Positions 1-8,722 of a stretch of 64,000 nucleotides of DNA are shown one piece after another (positions within the stretch are counted from its first letter, which is position 1; every line of letters begins with the position of its first letter). A program made the translations under genes and the position numbers. The stretch spans positions 1-64,000 of the forward strand of contig NZ_BLAD01000067.1 in assembly GCF_009687845.1 (NCBI RefSeq), written 5' to 3'. The DNA comes from Acrocarpospora corrugata. Its GTDB lineage: Bacteria > Actinomycetota > Actinomycetes > Streptosporangiales > Streptosporangiaceae. The notes beneath the pieces are model-generated. The model was given only the letters and a program-made list of their open reading frames with translations, was not told the origin of the DNA and did not search any database.

Positions 1-10
1 GCCCTATCCG

Positions 11-3000
11 GTGCTGCGGGGGGAGCAGGAGGACTGGGATCTGACGCGGGATCGGCGTCCTGCGGGGAGAGGTGCGGGGCGCGGGGGGTCGTTTGAGCGG
101 TGGCGGGAGGACGAGTTTCCTGCGGAATCGTCGGGCGATGAGGGTGGTCGGGGGGCTTCGGGGTCGAGTGGGGGAGATGTCGCTCCGGTTCGGAGAGGGC
201 GGGGTGCGGGTCAGCGGGAGCGTGAGCTGGGGCCCGGTGGGCGGCCTATCAGGGGGGTGGCTCAGGCGCGGCGGGCGCGGGGGTCGGTTGAGGGAGAGCG
301 GTCATCGGGGGCGCAGCGACTCGCTGCGCAAGGGGGTACGGTGCGACGGCGTACGGAGCCGGTTCGGATTTCGCGGCGGCGGACGGTCGGGGATGTGTTC
401 ATCGGCTTGGCCGCGTTGGTGGCTTTGGTCGGGCTCGTGGGCGGAGTGCCGTTCGCGTTGACTCGGCTGGCGGGTCCGCCGGTGCCGGACGGGCTCTTCG
501 ATCTGGATGTGTTCACCAGCCAGGTCGGGCCGGAGACGATCATCGCGGTGCTGGTGCTGCTGGTCTGGCTCTCCTGGCTTCAGCTGGTCATCTGTGTGGT
601 CGTCGAGGTGTACGCCGGAGTTCGGCGGATCGGCATTCCCGCCAGAGTCCCGCTCGCCGGCGGCACCCAGGCCCTGGCCAATCGGCTGGTCGGCGCGGTC
701 CTGGTGCTGTTCACCGCGACCGCCGTGGCGGTCCCGTTCGCGAGGGTCGCGACCGCCCCGCCGATCCAGCCACACCTGACCTCCCAGACGGCCCCGGTCC
801 TGACCCCCACCGCAGAAGAACGCCCAGCCCTTCAACCCCGAGAGGTCAAGAAGGTGTACGTCGTGCAGCCCCCGCACGGCCGTCACCACGAAAGCCTCTG
901 GGAGATAGCCGAAAAATGCCTCGGCGACGGCCGCAGATACGCCGAGATCTACCAACTCAACCAGCACAAGGAACAGCCAGACGGCAGCCGCCTCCACATG
1001 GCCGACCTGATCCGCCCCGGCTGGGTCCTCGACATGCCCGACGACGCCAGAAACGTCCACGTCGTCTCCGCCGACGACAACCGCCGGGAAATCCTCGGCG
1101 AACACCCCGGCCCTCCCGCCGAACTCGACGGCCAGGTCCGCTACACACCGCCGAACGCGGCCGACCTCCGCGACGACCCCACCGCGACCAATCGCGACAA
1201 CAGGTCAGACGCGGGCAATTTGGGTTCGGACAAATCGCAGACCAGACCGGACGCGGGCAAGTCCGGAACAGACCTGGACGGATCGCAGACCAGGCCGGAC
1301 GCCGGCAAATCAGGGGCGGATCCGGATAGATCGCAGACGAGGCCGGAGGCGGGTAACCCCGATGGGTCGCGTACCGGTTCTGGAGGTAACGAGCGGTCCG
1401 GCGCCGGTGGGTCCGATTCGCGTGGCGGTACCGAACTAGACATCACGCGCCCGGACACGGGTGACGTGAGAAGCGGGCAAGCGGGGCGTACGGATGTGGA
1501 CGATTCGCCGACCAGGCCCCGAATCGTCCTTCCTCAGCCTGAGCGGCCCGATCAAACGGGTGATCGGTCCGGTAGCTCTTCGGCAGGAGAGTCGGCGTCT
1601 CCCGGTAAAGCCGGGGTGCCGGACAGTTCGCCCACTCGCCCCGCAGGAATAGAGGGCCAGCTCGGAATCCCGGGAACCGACGGCAGAACCTCCGAAACCG
1701 GAGGGTTCTCCGGCGGTTCCCGGGGAGCTTCGGCCGGCGCGTCCATCGGCGTATCGATCGGTATGTCAGCCGACGACAAACTGCCCTTCTCCAGATCCAA
1801 CGGCTCATCGAGTGGCGATGCGGCATCTCGCCCAGGCAGCGGCGTCCAACCGGGAACGACCCAACCAGGAACGACTCAACCCGGGAGCACGCAGCCCGGA
1901 ACGACAGGGTCAGGAACGACTCAGCCCGGAACCACTCAGCCGGGGAGCATTCAGCCAGGTGGCGGGCAAGCCGGTGATTCTCCGGCGGTGTCGGCAGATG
2001 GCAGTCAGGCCGTTGCCGAGCCGGAAGAAGCCGCCGCTGGGCTGGATCTTGTCGACTACCTGGCAGGCGCCTCCCTGCTGGCGGCCGGCGTACTGGCGCT
2101 GCTCGGTCGAAGGCGCCGCGAGCAGTTGTGGCGGCGGGCGTTCGGGTATCGCGTGGTGCGGCCTCGGGGCGACGCGGCCAGCGCAGAAGTGGCCATTCGG
2201 ATCGGGGCGGACGCGCCCGGGAGCCGGATGCTCGACGCGGGGCTGCGGTTGCTCGGGCGGCAACTGGCCGACGCCGATCGGCGGCCACCGGCGATCTACG
2301 GCGTGCATCTGTCCAGCCGCAGCATGGATCTCTGGATCCACCCCCCGGACCGCAATCCACCCGAACCATGGGAAGTCGTCGACGACGGCCAGGTCTGGCG
2401 GCTGGCCGCGCACGAGGGCCGCAGGATCGACGAGAACGCGATGAACGACGTGCCCGCGCCGTATCCGGGGCTGGTCTCCCTGGGCACCGCAGGCGGCGGC
2501 CGGGTCCTCGTCGACCTGGAAGCGGCCCGCGGCGTGATCTCGATGACCGGCCCGAACACCGTCGCCGCGCTCTCCGCGCTGGCGGTCGAGCTGGCCACCA
2601 ACCGCTGGTCGGACCACATGCGCATCACCCTCGTCGGCTTCGGCGAGGAACTCGCGCTGCTCGCGCCCGACCGCGTCCGGGCGGCCGGCAGCCTGGCCGA
2701 GGTCCTGCCCGAGCTGGAGGAACACGCGCACGGCCAGCCGGGCGACGTCCTCACCGGCCGGATCCACGGCAGGGCCCACGACCCCGCCTGGCCGCCGCAC
2801 TACCTGCTGTCCGCGATTCAGCCGACCCCGGAGGAGGCGCGCCGGCTCGCCCTCCTGAGCAAGGGTGACAGGACGGCGTCCGGATACGTCGTCGCGGGAG
2901 CCGTACCCCACGCCACCTGGACCTGGGAGATCACCGAGGACGGCCGCGCGGTCATCGAGACGCTCGGGTTCGACGTGGACGCGCAGCTGCTGCCGAGGCG

Positions 3001-3844
3001 GCACTATCAGGCGGTCGTGGACCTGTTCAGGACAGCCGGGCGGACCGAGGGGGAGCCGATGTCCGAGCCGTGGTCGGATCCGGCCGAGGGCCGTCGCGCC
3101 GACCTGCCGCCCGCCATCGAGGTGCGCATTCTCGGACCGATCGAGATCAGCCCGGTGCGCGTCCTGGAGGACGGCCGTGCCGCGCTGGCGCAGGAACTGG
3201 TCGTGTATCTGGCCACTCACCCGGGCGGCGTGCATCCGGTCGTGCTCGGCGGGGTGCTGTGGCCGCGCGGAGTCCAGCCGATGGTCCGGGATGCCACGAT
3301 CGCCCGGGTCGCGCAGTGGCTGGGCGAGGATTCCCGGGGCCGTTCCCACCTGTACACCGACGAGTCCGGCCGATTGCGCCTCAGCCCGGAGATACGCACC
3401 GACTGGGACCTGTTCCGCGAACTGGTCCGCCGGGGCGACCCGAACTCCCTGGAACGCGCGCTCGGCCTGGTCCGGGGCCCGCTCCTGAACGCCCGCCCGG
3501 CGAACCGCTACGCCTGGCTGGCGGCCGATTCCCTCGAATACGACGTCACCGCCGCCGTGGCCGACGCCGCCCACCGGCTCTGCGAGGCCTGGCTGGGCCG
3601 GGGCGCGGCGGACGCGGCGGTCGGCGCGGCCAGGGCGGGGCTGCTGCTGGCCCCGGACGACGAGTCCCTCTGGCGTGACCTGCTCCGCGCCGCCCACGCC
3701 ACCGGCGACCACGCGCGGCTCCGCGCCGTCGTCGACGCCCTGCACCGCCGCGCGGCCTCGCACCCGTACGGCGGCGGCATGGCCCCCCAGACCGAATCCC
3801 TGATCGACGAGCTACTCCCGGCCTGGCGCCGGACCACAGCCTGA
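11..3844 (+). CDS. Membrane LysM-BTAD (SARP-like) fusion protein, possibly 5'-truncated by window edge
   Basis: Large multi-domain membrane protein. Counting from GTG 11, I see three hydrophobic segments at about residues 124-152, 176-204 and 222-250, a LysM-like module at about 278-346 (ESLWEIAEKCLGDGRRYAEI), a Pro/Gly/Thr/Asp-rich low-complexity linker (390-670) with 16-residue repeats and TTQPG repeats, a fourth TM at about 678-704, and a C-terminal winged-helix plus BTAD/TPR region (about 1035-1277) like that of SARP regulators. The LysM would bind peptidoglycan-like glycans; the BTAD part usually serves transcription activation or protein contacts. The frame is open to base 2, so the true start may lie upstream; GTG 341, preceded by AAGGGGG and giving a short basic N-terminus before TM1, is a good alternative. 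The family often sits beside Tad/Flp pilus or secretion loci, but those are not visible here. Confidence 0.75.
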   Translation: MLRGEQEDWDLTRDRRPAGRGAGRGGSFERWREDEFPAESSGDEGGRGASGSSGGDVAPVRRGRGAGQRERELGPGGRPIRGVAQARRARGSVEGERSSGAQRLAAQGGTVRRRTEPVRISRRRTVGDVFIGLAALVALVGLVGGVPFALTRLAGPPVPDGLFDLDVFTSQVGPETIIAVLVLLVWLSWLQLVICVVVEVYAGVRRIGIPARVPLAGGTQALANRLVGAVLVLFTATAVAVPFARVATAPPIQPHLTSQTAPVLTPTAEERPALQPREVKKVYVVQPPHGRHHESLWEIAEKCLGDGRRYAEIYQLNQHKEQPDGSRLHMADLIRPGWVLDMPDDARNVHVVSADDNRREILGEHPGPPAELDGQVRYTPPNAADLRDDPTATNRDNRSDAGNLGSDKSQTRPDAGKSGTDLDGSQTRPDAGKSGADPDRSQTRPEAGNPDGSRTGSGGNERSGAGGSDSRGGTELDITRPDTGDVRSGQAGRTDVDDSPTRPRIVLPQPERPDQTGDRSGSSSAGESASPGKAGVPDSSPTRPAGIEGQLGIPGTDGRTSETGGFSGGSRGASAGASIGVSIGMSADDKLPFSRSNGSSSGDAASRPGSGVQPGTTQPGTTQPGSTQPGTTGSGTTQPGTTQPGSIQPGGGQAGDSPAVSADGSQAVAEPEEAAAGLDLVDYLAGASLLAAGVLALLGRRRREQLWRRAFGYRVVRPRGDAASAEVAIRIGADAPGSRMLDAGLRLLGRQLADADRRPPAIYGVHLSSRSMDLWIHPPDRNPPEPWEVVDDGQVWRLAAHEGRRIDENAMNDVPAPYPGLVSLGTAGGGRVLVDLEAARGVISMTGPNTVAALSALAVELATNRWSDHMRITLVGFGEELALLAPDRVRAAGSLAEVLPELEEHAHGQPGDVLTGRIHGRAHDPAWPPHYLLSAIQPTPEEARRLALLSKGDRTASGYVVAGAVPHATWTWEITEDGRAVIETLGFDVDAQLLPRRHYQAVVDLFRTAGRTEGEPMSEPWSDPAEGRRADLPPAIEVRILGPIEISPVRVLEDGRAALAQELVVYLATHPGGVHPVVLGGVLWPRGVQPMVRDATIARVAQWLGEDSRGRSHLYTDESGRLRLSPEIRTDWDLFRELVRRGDPNSLERALGLVRGPLLNARPANRYAWLAADSLEYDVTAAVADAAHRLCEAWLGRGAADAAVGAARAGLLLAPDDESLWRDLLRAAHATGDHARLRAVVDALHRRAASHPYGGGMAPQTESLIDELLPAWRRTTA
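1186..1365 (+). repeat. 48-bp tandem repeat inside the LysM-BTAD gene
   Basis: The segment ATCGCAGAC recurs at 1234, 1282 and 1330, exactly 48 bp apart, with a more diverged unit before it. It encodes 16-residue units starting QTRPDAGKSG in the predicted disordered linker between the LysM module and the fourth TM segment. Exact period and high identity between units 2 and 3 suggest recent slippage or duplication. Confidence 0.85.
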
Positions 3845-3856
3845 GGAGGAGCCGGA

Positions 3857-4564
3857 ATGCGCCATGCCGAAACCCGCATAACGGTGGATCCACCCCGGCG
3901 TCCGTCATTACGGTCCGATCGACGCACGGGAGGACACGTGGCGACCCTGACCCTGATAGCCGTACTGTCCGCCTGCGCGCCCCCGGCCGAGCAGGATTTC
4001 GTCCCGGGCGGCAGCGACGGCACCACCACCACCCAGGCCCGCCCGGCCGCCTCGACCGCTCCCGCCCCGGACCCCGGCGTCGAAACCGTCACCGCCTCCC
4101 CGGGCCTTCGGATCGCGATCGAATGGCCGTCCGAGCGGAACGCGATGATCAAAGCCTTCACCGACACCTACGTCCGCCAGTGGCGGGCGGTCGGCACCGG
4201 CGGCCGGGACGAGTCCTACCTCGGCGGCGTCATCGAACCGGCCAACCGAGACTCCTACCGCTGGGTGTCGAGCTTCCTGAACGAGAAGTTGTCGGCCCGC
4301 GGTACGGCGAAGCTCTACGCCCTCCGGGTCGCCTCGGTGACCGGCCGGGGCGCGGAGATCAACGCGTGTGTGGACGAGTCCGGCATCCAGGTCACGGATG
4401 CGGGGGGCGAGCCGATCGCCGATCAGCCGCCCTGGACGACGCCACCACGCTCGACCTGGTTCCAGGTTGCCGCCGTGCGGAGAGGGGACGACGGCACCTG
4501 GCGGGTCAAGCTGCTCAAACACGCCGCCTATCCAGACGAACTCGCGAAGGAGTGCCTCCGATGA
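3857..4564 (+). CDS. Putative lipoprotein, function unknown
   Basis: Exported protein of about 235 aa. A basic stretch (RSDRR) is followed by a short hydrophobic core and a lipobox-like LSAC, then a Thr/Ala/Pro-rich linker and a globular domain with two cysteines. ATG 3857 has a strong AGGAGG 7 nt upstream, directly at the stop of the LysM-BTAD gene; GTG 3938, also with a GGGAGGA, would remove the basic region and leave a poor signal peptide, so I prefer 3857. The stop overlaps the next start (ATGA), so the two exported proteins are translationally coupled and probably belong to the same envelope system as the upstream gene. I do not recognise the family. Confidence 0.7.
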   Translation: MRHAETRITVDPPRRPSLRSDRRTGGHVATLTLIAVLSACAPPAEQDFVPGGSDGTTTTQARPAASTAPAPDPGVETVTASPGLRIAIEWPSERNAMIKAFTDTYVRQWRAVGTGGRDESYLGGVIEPANRDSYRWVSSFLNEKLSARGTAKLYALRVASVTGRGAEINACVDESGIQVTDAGGEPIADQPPWTTPPRSTWFQVAAVRRGDDGTWRVKLLKHAAYPDELAKECLR

Positions 4565-5493
4565 GAGTGCTGCTCGCCCTGGCGCTCGTGCTCGCCCCGG
4601 TCCCCGCCAATCCGGGCGGACCGGGCGGACCGGGCGGCGAATTCTTCCAGAACGGCCGGAGCGTCGGCGTCCAGCTGGCGAATTCCACCATCGTCATCAC
4701 CGGAAACGGGCTGGGCGCCAAACCAGACGGATACCGGATCAAACGCCCGTGCTGGTACGAGCCCGGACGCAGCGCCGAAGACATGCTGAAAACCCAGGAA
4801 GACCTGCGCGCGTTCTGGTTCCACACCTACCCCGGCAGCACCGAGGAGGAGTTCCAGGAGTTCCTGAAACAGTTCAAGGACAAGGTCGGCCAGCCGGGCC
4901 GCTGGTGGGCGCCCGCCTACAACGCGGCCGATCCCGCCGGCACGTCCTGCTGGACCGCCCTGGAGGGCGCGATCTGGGTGGATCAGGGCAACACGCCCCC
5001 GGCCGGGCTGACGATGACCGAACTGCTGGACATCGCCCGCGCCGCGCTGACCGTCCCCGAACCGCAGGTCCAGCTCAATCCGGACGCCAAGAGCTACGTG
5101 AACCTGCCCACCTGGGTCTGGCTGAACGGCCAGGGCCAGACGACCCGCTCGGTCACCGCGACCCTGCCGGGCCTGCTGTCGGCCACGGTGACCGCCACCC
5201 TGGGCGACATCAAGATCGACGCCGGCACGACGAGTGACCGGGCCGAAGTCAAGGAGAACTGCGGCCCGGCCGGTCGCCCGTACGTCAAGGGCGGCACTTT
5301 CACGTGCGGTGTCCGGTACCTCCGTGCGTCGGCGGACCAGCCCCGCAAGGTCTACACGCTGACCGTCACCACCGTCTGGCCGGTCACCAGCAACGCCGAC
5401 CAGTCGGTGGTTCCGTTCGTCTTCGACCCCGTCGAGGGGTCCGTCACCCGGGACATCCCGGTGGGGGAGGTCCAGAGCACCGTCAAACGTTGA
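4561..5493 (+). CDS. Secreted protein of unknown function
   Basis: 310-aa protein beginning with a short Leu/Ala signal-like segment (MRVLLALALVLAPVPA), then a Gly/Pro-rich stretch. The mature part is rich in Trp, Tyr and Asn, with four or more cysteines, and its C-terminal half alternates Thr/Val as in extracellular beta-sandwich domains. ATG 4561 overlaps the preceding stop by 4 nt, and the gene converges on the ogt gene with an 11-nt overlap. The three-gene plus-strand group (LysM-BTAD, lipoprotein, secreted protein) looks like one transcription unit acting at the envelope. Family not recognised. Confidence 0.7.
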   Translation: MRVLLALALVLAPVPANPGGPGGPGGEFFQNGRSVGVQLANSTIVITGNGLGAKPDGYRIKRPCWYEPGRSAEDMLKTQEDLRAFWFHTYPGSTEEEFQEFLKQFKDKVGQPGRWWAPAYNAADPAGTSCWTALEGAIWVDQGNTPPAGLTMTELLDIARAALTVPEPQVQLNPDAKSYVNLPTWVWLNGQGQTTRSVTATLPGLLSATVTATLGDIKIDAGTTSDRAEVKENCGPAGRPYVKGGTFTCGVRYLRASADQPRKVYTLTVTTVWPVTSNADQSVVPFVFDPVEGSVTRDIPVGEVQSTVKR

Positions 5494-5974
5494 GCTCGTG
5501 GTTGAGCAGCCACTGCTTGACGGGTGGGCCGTAGTAGTAGCCGCCGACGCCTGCCGCCGGGAGCACCCGGTGGCAGGGGACGAACGGCGCGATCAGGTTC
5601 TGCGCGCACGCCGAACCGGCGGCCCGAGCGGCCGTCGGCGGGAGTCCCGCGCTGCGAGCCAGCTCGGCGTAGCGGACGGTCATGCCCGCGGGAACCGCGC
5701 GAAGCGCCTCGTAAAGGCGCTGCCGGGTGGGTGTCCCGGGCTGGGACACCGGGATCGCGTCCAGCGCGTCCAGCTTGCCGTCCAGGTAGTCGGCCACGGC
5801 CTGGGCGGCTTCGGGGAGGTCGCCCACGGTCAGGCCCTCGGCCTGGAGCTGGGGCGAGAGCCGTACGAACATCTCGTGCGGGTCGGCGGTGAAGCCGGCG
5901 GCGACGAGGACGTCGTCGCGGGCGAGCAGGGCGAGCGGGCCGACGGGTGTCGGAACGGTACGGGTCACGATCAT
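5483..5974 (-). CDS. ogt: Methylated-DNA--protein-cysteine S-methyltransferase
   Basis: 163-aa suicide DNA repair protein that transfers the methyl group of O6-methylguanine to its own cysteine. The active-site PCHRV motif is present (Cys134 from ATG 5974), preceded by the NLIAPF segment of the DNA-binding domain. A longer open frame exists, but ATG 5974 has AAGGAGA at good spacing and gives the family length. It starts 11 nt after the stop of the Ada-AlkA gene, so the two are almost certainly one alkylation-response operon. The 3' end overlaps the convergent secreted-protein gene by 11 nt. Confidence 0.93.
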   Translation of the reverse strand: MIVTRTVPTPVGPLALLARDDVLVAAGFTADPHEMFVRLSPQLQAEGLTVGDLPEAAQAVADYLDGKLDALDAIPVSQPGTPTRQRLYEALRAVPAGMTVRYAELARSAGLPPTAARAAGSACAQNLIAPFVPCHRVLPAAGVGGYYYGPPVKQWLLNHELNV

Positions 5975-5985
5975 TGTGGGTCTCC

Positions 5986-7371
5986 TTACGCATTCCAGAT
6001 ATGGAGGGCGGCGTAGGCGCGCCAGGGGCGCCACCGCTCTATCTCGGAGTCGGGGATGGCCAGCTGGGCCATCTTCTTGCGGAGCACGAGGTCCCCGCCC
6101 GGCCAGGCGTCGGGGTCGCGCAGGGCGCGCAGCCCGATGTAGCTGACCGTCCAGGGGCCGATGCCGGGGATTTCCAGCAGCAGCGCCGCCGTTTCCGCGG
6201 GGTCGCCGCCGTCCAGGTCGATGTCGCCGTCGGCCACCGCGCGGGCGACCGCGTGCAGGGTGTCGATGCGGCGGTTGGTCAGGCCGAGGCCGGTCAGGTC
6301 CTGCTCGGCGAGCTGTTCCGCCGTCGGGAAGCTGTCGCCGCCCGCGATCCGGCCGAGCAGGGTACGCGCTCCGGCGACCGAGATCTGCTGGCCGACGATC
6401 GCCCGGACCACCAGCTCGAAGGCGTCGAGGGCCCCGGGAACGCGCAGCCCCGGTCGTTTCGCCACCAGCGGGCCCAACGCGGTGGGTTCCAGGACGGCGG
6501 CGATGGCGTCGGGGTCGGCGTCCAGGTCGAGCATGCGTCGGCAGCGGGCGACGATCCTGGCCAGCTGGCGAATGTCGTCCGCGTTCACCGTCAGCCGGAT
6601 GTGGTCGTCGGCGGGGGTCAGCGTGATCTCCCCGCCGGGGATCACCCGCTGATAGCTGGTCACCAGCTCGTCCTGAAATGTCGTGCTTTCGATGCCTGGG
6701 ATCGCTCGGGAGGCCAGGAACCGCAGCAACGCCTGCGCATCATAGGGCGCGCGATACGCGAGCCGGAGCGTCACCCCCTCCAGGCCGCCCGCCGCGCGCA
6801 GCGGCCCCACCGCCCGGCGCAGGTCCCCGGGCGCGAACCCGTAGGACTCCTTCATGGCGGCGTTGAACTGCCGCACGCTGCCGAACCCGGCCGCGAACGC
6901 CACATCCGTGATCGGCAACGCCGTCTCGGTCAGCAACTGCTTGGCCAGCAGCAGCCGCCGGGTCCTGGCCACCGCCAGCGGCCCGGTGCCCAGCTCGGCC
7001 ACGAACAGCCGGTGCAGATGCCGCTCGGTGACGTGCAGCCGCCGGGCCAGCCCCGCCACCCCGGCCTCGTCCGCGACCCCGTCGTCGATCAGCCGCAACC
7101 CCCGCCCGACCAGGTCGGCGCGGGCGTCCCAGCCGGGCGACCCGGGGCTCAGCTCCGGCCGGCAGCGCCGGCACGGCCGGAACCCGGCCGCCTCGGCGGA
7201 GGCCGGGTAGGGATAGAACCGCACGTTCTTCCGCGCGGGCGTCCGCGCCGGGCAGATCGGCCGGCAGTAGATCCCGGTCGAGGTCACCGCCGTGTAGAAG
7301 CGCCCGTCGAACCTGGCGTCCCGCGCCGAGATCGCCAGGTAACACCGGTCGAAGTCCAGAGTCGTGCTCAT
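5986..7371 (-). CDS. alkA: Ada-AlkA fusion: methylphosphotriester sensor/AraC activator and 3-methyladenine glycosylase
   Basis: 461-aa bifunctional protein. The N-terminal Ada zinc domain has four cysteines (C36, C40, C67, C70 from ATG 7371), one of which accepts methyl groups from phosphotriesters. An AraC-type HTH follows (about residues 90-180), then an AlkA-type HhH-GPD glycosylase whose hairpin PGIGPWTVSYIGLRAL precedes the catalytic Asp in PGGDLVL. In E. coli the sensor is fused to Ogt; here it is fused to the glycosylase with Ogt as a separate downstream gene, a known actinobacterial arrangement. It presumably activates its own operon after methylation. GTG 7380 is an alternative start. 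Confidence 0.92.
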   Translation of the reverse strand: MSTTLDFDRCYLAISARDARFDGRFYTAVTSTGIYCRPICPARTPARKNVRFYPYPASAEAAGFRPCRRCRPELSPGSPGWDARADLVGRGLRLIDDGVADEAGVAGLARRLHVTERHLHRLFVAELGTGPLAVARTRRLLLAKQLLTETALPITDVAFAAGFGSVRQFNAAMKESYGFAPGDLRRAVGPLRAAGGLEGVTLRLAYRAPYDAQALLRFLASRAIPGIESTTFQDELVTSYQRVIPGGEITLTPADDHIRLTVNADDIRQLARIVARCRRMLDLDADPDAIAAVLEPTALGPLVAKRPGLRVPGALDAFELVVRAIVGQQISVAGARTLLGRIAGGDSFPTAEQLAEQDLTGLGLTNRRIDTLHAVARAVADGDIDLDGGDPAETAALLLEIPGIGPWTVSYIGLRALRDPDAWPGGDLVLRKKMAQLAIPDSEIERWRPWRAYAALHIWNA

Positions 7372-7435
7372 AAAGAACACGCTATGCGCCGCTCAGCCCA
7401 CCCTGCTGGCGGAAATCGGACCTCAGCGTGCGGCC

Positions 7436-8386
7436 CTATTTGCTGGAGATGCCCACCCCCAGGTCGAACTCCCGGTACACCCTGGCCCAGAAGCCGTCCC
7501 GCAGCCAGACCCTGGCCTCGGGGTAGGGCCGCAGCGAGTGACCGAGCTCCTTCTCCGCCTCGATGAGCAGTTCGGTGTCGATGACCGTGGGCAGGATCGG
7601 GCCTGGCAGCAGGTCCCTGATGTTGTCCCGGCCGCGGGTGAGGATCCACTTCTGCGCCACATGCTCGCCGACCTCCTCCACCCGGGGACGGCTCGGGCCC
7701 AGCTTGGGGCTGCTGGGGGCGCCGTGCAGCTGTTTCGTCGGCGGCGCGACCGGTTTGGCGGCGCGGGCGGCGAACACCTGTGCGGGCGACGGCGGGGGCG
7801 TGACCGGCACCGGGATGGGGGCCCGGTTGAAGTACGGCCGGAGAAAGTCGGCGCTGAGAATCTCCACCGTGTCGGATTCCCACACCAGCCGCTCGGCTTG
7901 GTTCGTTCCGAACGGCGGTTCGACGCCCCACAGGTGCACCCGGACGCCGTACGCCTGGGCGGCCTCGACGGCGGGGACCATGTCCTCGTCGCCGGCGATC
8001 AGCACGGTGTCGCTGACCGCGTGGTGCCGGGCCAGCGCCTCCAGGTCGCTGCGGATCTGCGCGTCCACGCCTTTCTGCTGGCCGCGCGCGTTCAGGTTGC
8101 CGAGTCGTACCTTGACCCAGGGGAGCTGGGCGATGACGCGCTGGTCCACGGTCGGTACGCGGTCGCGAGCCGCGTCGTACCAGTAGACGCGCAGCAGTTC
8201 GCCGGGGATGCGTTCCAGCGCGTGCTTCTGCAGCGACTGGATCAACTCGTCGGCCGCGACGCGATACTCCTTACGCTCCTTGGCCGAGAGGAGTACCTCT
8301 CCGGCCGCCGCGTAGAGGTATCCGACATCAACGAGTACCGCATATTTGGCTGCCATGCTGTGCGCTGCGAGGTCCGGGATGGCCAT
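7436..8386 (-). CDS. NYN domain-containing putative ribonuclease
   Basis: 316-aa protein with an N-terminal NYN (PIN-like) domain: acidic residues in VLVDVGYLY, KGVDAQIRSD and LIAGDEDMVPA sit where the family binds metal at its nuclease centre. After a Pro/Ala linker (about 205-235) a conserved C-terminal region of about 80 aa follows (DNIRDLLPGPILPTVIDTEL), whose role I do not know. ATG 8386 follows GGAGGA with 5-nt spacing. It is separated from the alkylation operon and from accE by non-coding DNA, so it is probably monocistronic. RNase activity is inferred from the family. Confidence 0.85.
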   Translation of the reverse strand: MAIPDLAAHSMAAKYAVLVDVGYLYAAAGEVLLSAKERKEYRVAADELIQSLQKHALERIPGELLRVYWYDAARDRVPTVDQRVIAQLPWVKVRLGNLNARGQQKGVDAQIRSDLEALARHHAVSDTVLIAGDEDMVPAVEAAQAYGVRVHLWGVEPPFGTNQAERLVWESDTVEILSADFLRPYFNRAPIPVPVTPPPSPAQVFAARAAKPVAPPTKQLHGAPSSPKLGPSRPRVEEVGEHVAQKWILTRGRDNIRDLLPGPILPTVIDTELLIEAEKELGHSLRPYPEARVWLRDGFWARVYREFDLGVGISSK

Positions 8387-8497
8387 CTTGTCCTCCAGGC
8401 CTCGTCTCCATGTGTTTGGCTGAGGGTAATCGCCCTTTTGTAGATACTCCCAACTCTTGGGCCACTTGACACCCGGTTCGGCGGATCTAATCCATCG

Positions 8498-8722
8498 CTA
8501 TTCCGGCAGTCCGCTCGCCCGCCAGGCCCCCGGACCGGCCCGCCAGGCGCGACCTGCGCCGGAGACGCCACGCAGGCTTCTGCCCCGATCCCGCCATGAT
8601 CCACCCCCCGGTACGGCTGCCGCCGGTGATGGCGTGGCTGCGCTGAGTGCGACGACCAGGGCCGCGATCTCCTCGGGGGAGGCGTCTCCCTTGACGATCT
8701 TCAAATGGTTCGACTGGCTCAC
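8498..8722 (-). CDS. Acyl-CoA carboxylase epsilon subunit
   Basis: 74-aa protein with the family hallmark near its N-terminus ([18 protein letters not shown]), followed by an Ala/Pro linker and a Trp/Arg-rich C-terminus. The epsilon subunit stabilises actinobacterial acyl-CoA carboxylase complexes by tethering the biotin carboxylase (alpha) to the carboxyltransferase (beta). Its ATG overlaps the stop of the beta-subunit gene (ATGA), the standard order. The alpha subunit is not in this window; the biotin ligase that would charge it is at 20.1 kb. Confidence 0.88.
   Translation of the reverse strand: MSQSNHLKIVKGDASPEEIAALVVALSAATPSPAAAVPGGGSWRDRGRSLRGVSGAGRAWRAGPGAWRASGLPE

Noticed and set aside
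302-1105. 267-codon minus-strand frame at the left end
   Set aside because: Opposite the TM and LysM region of a clear gene; no support.
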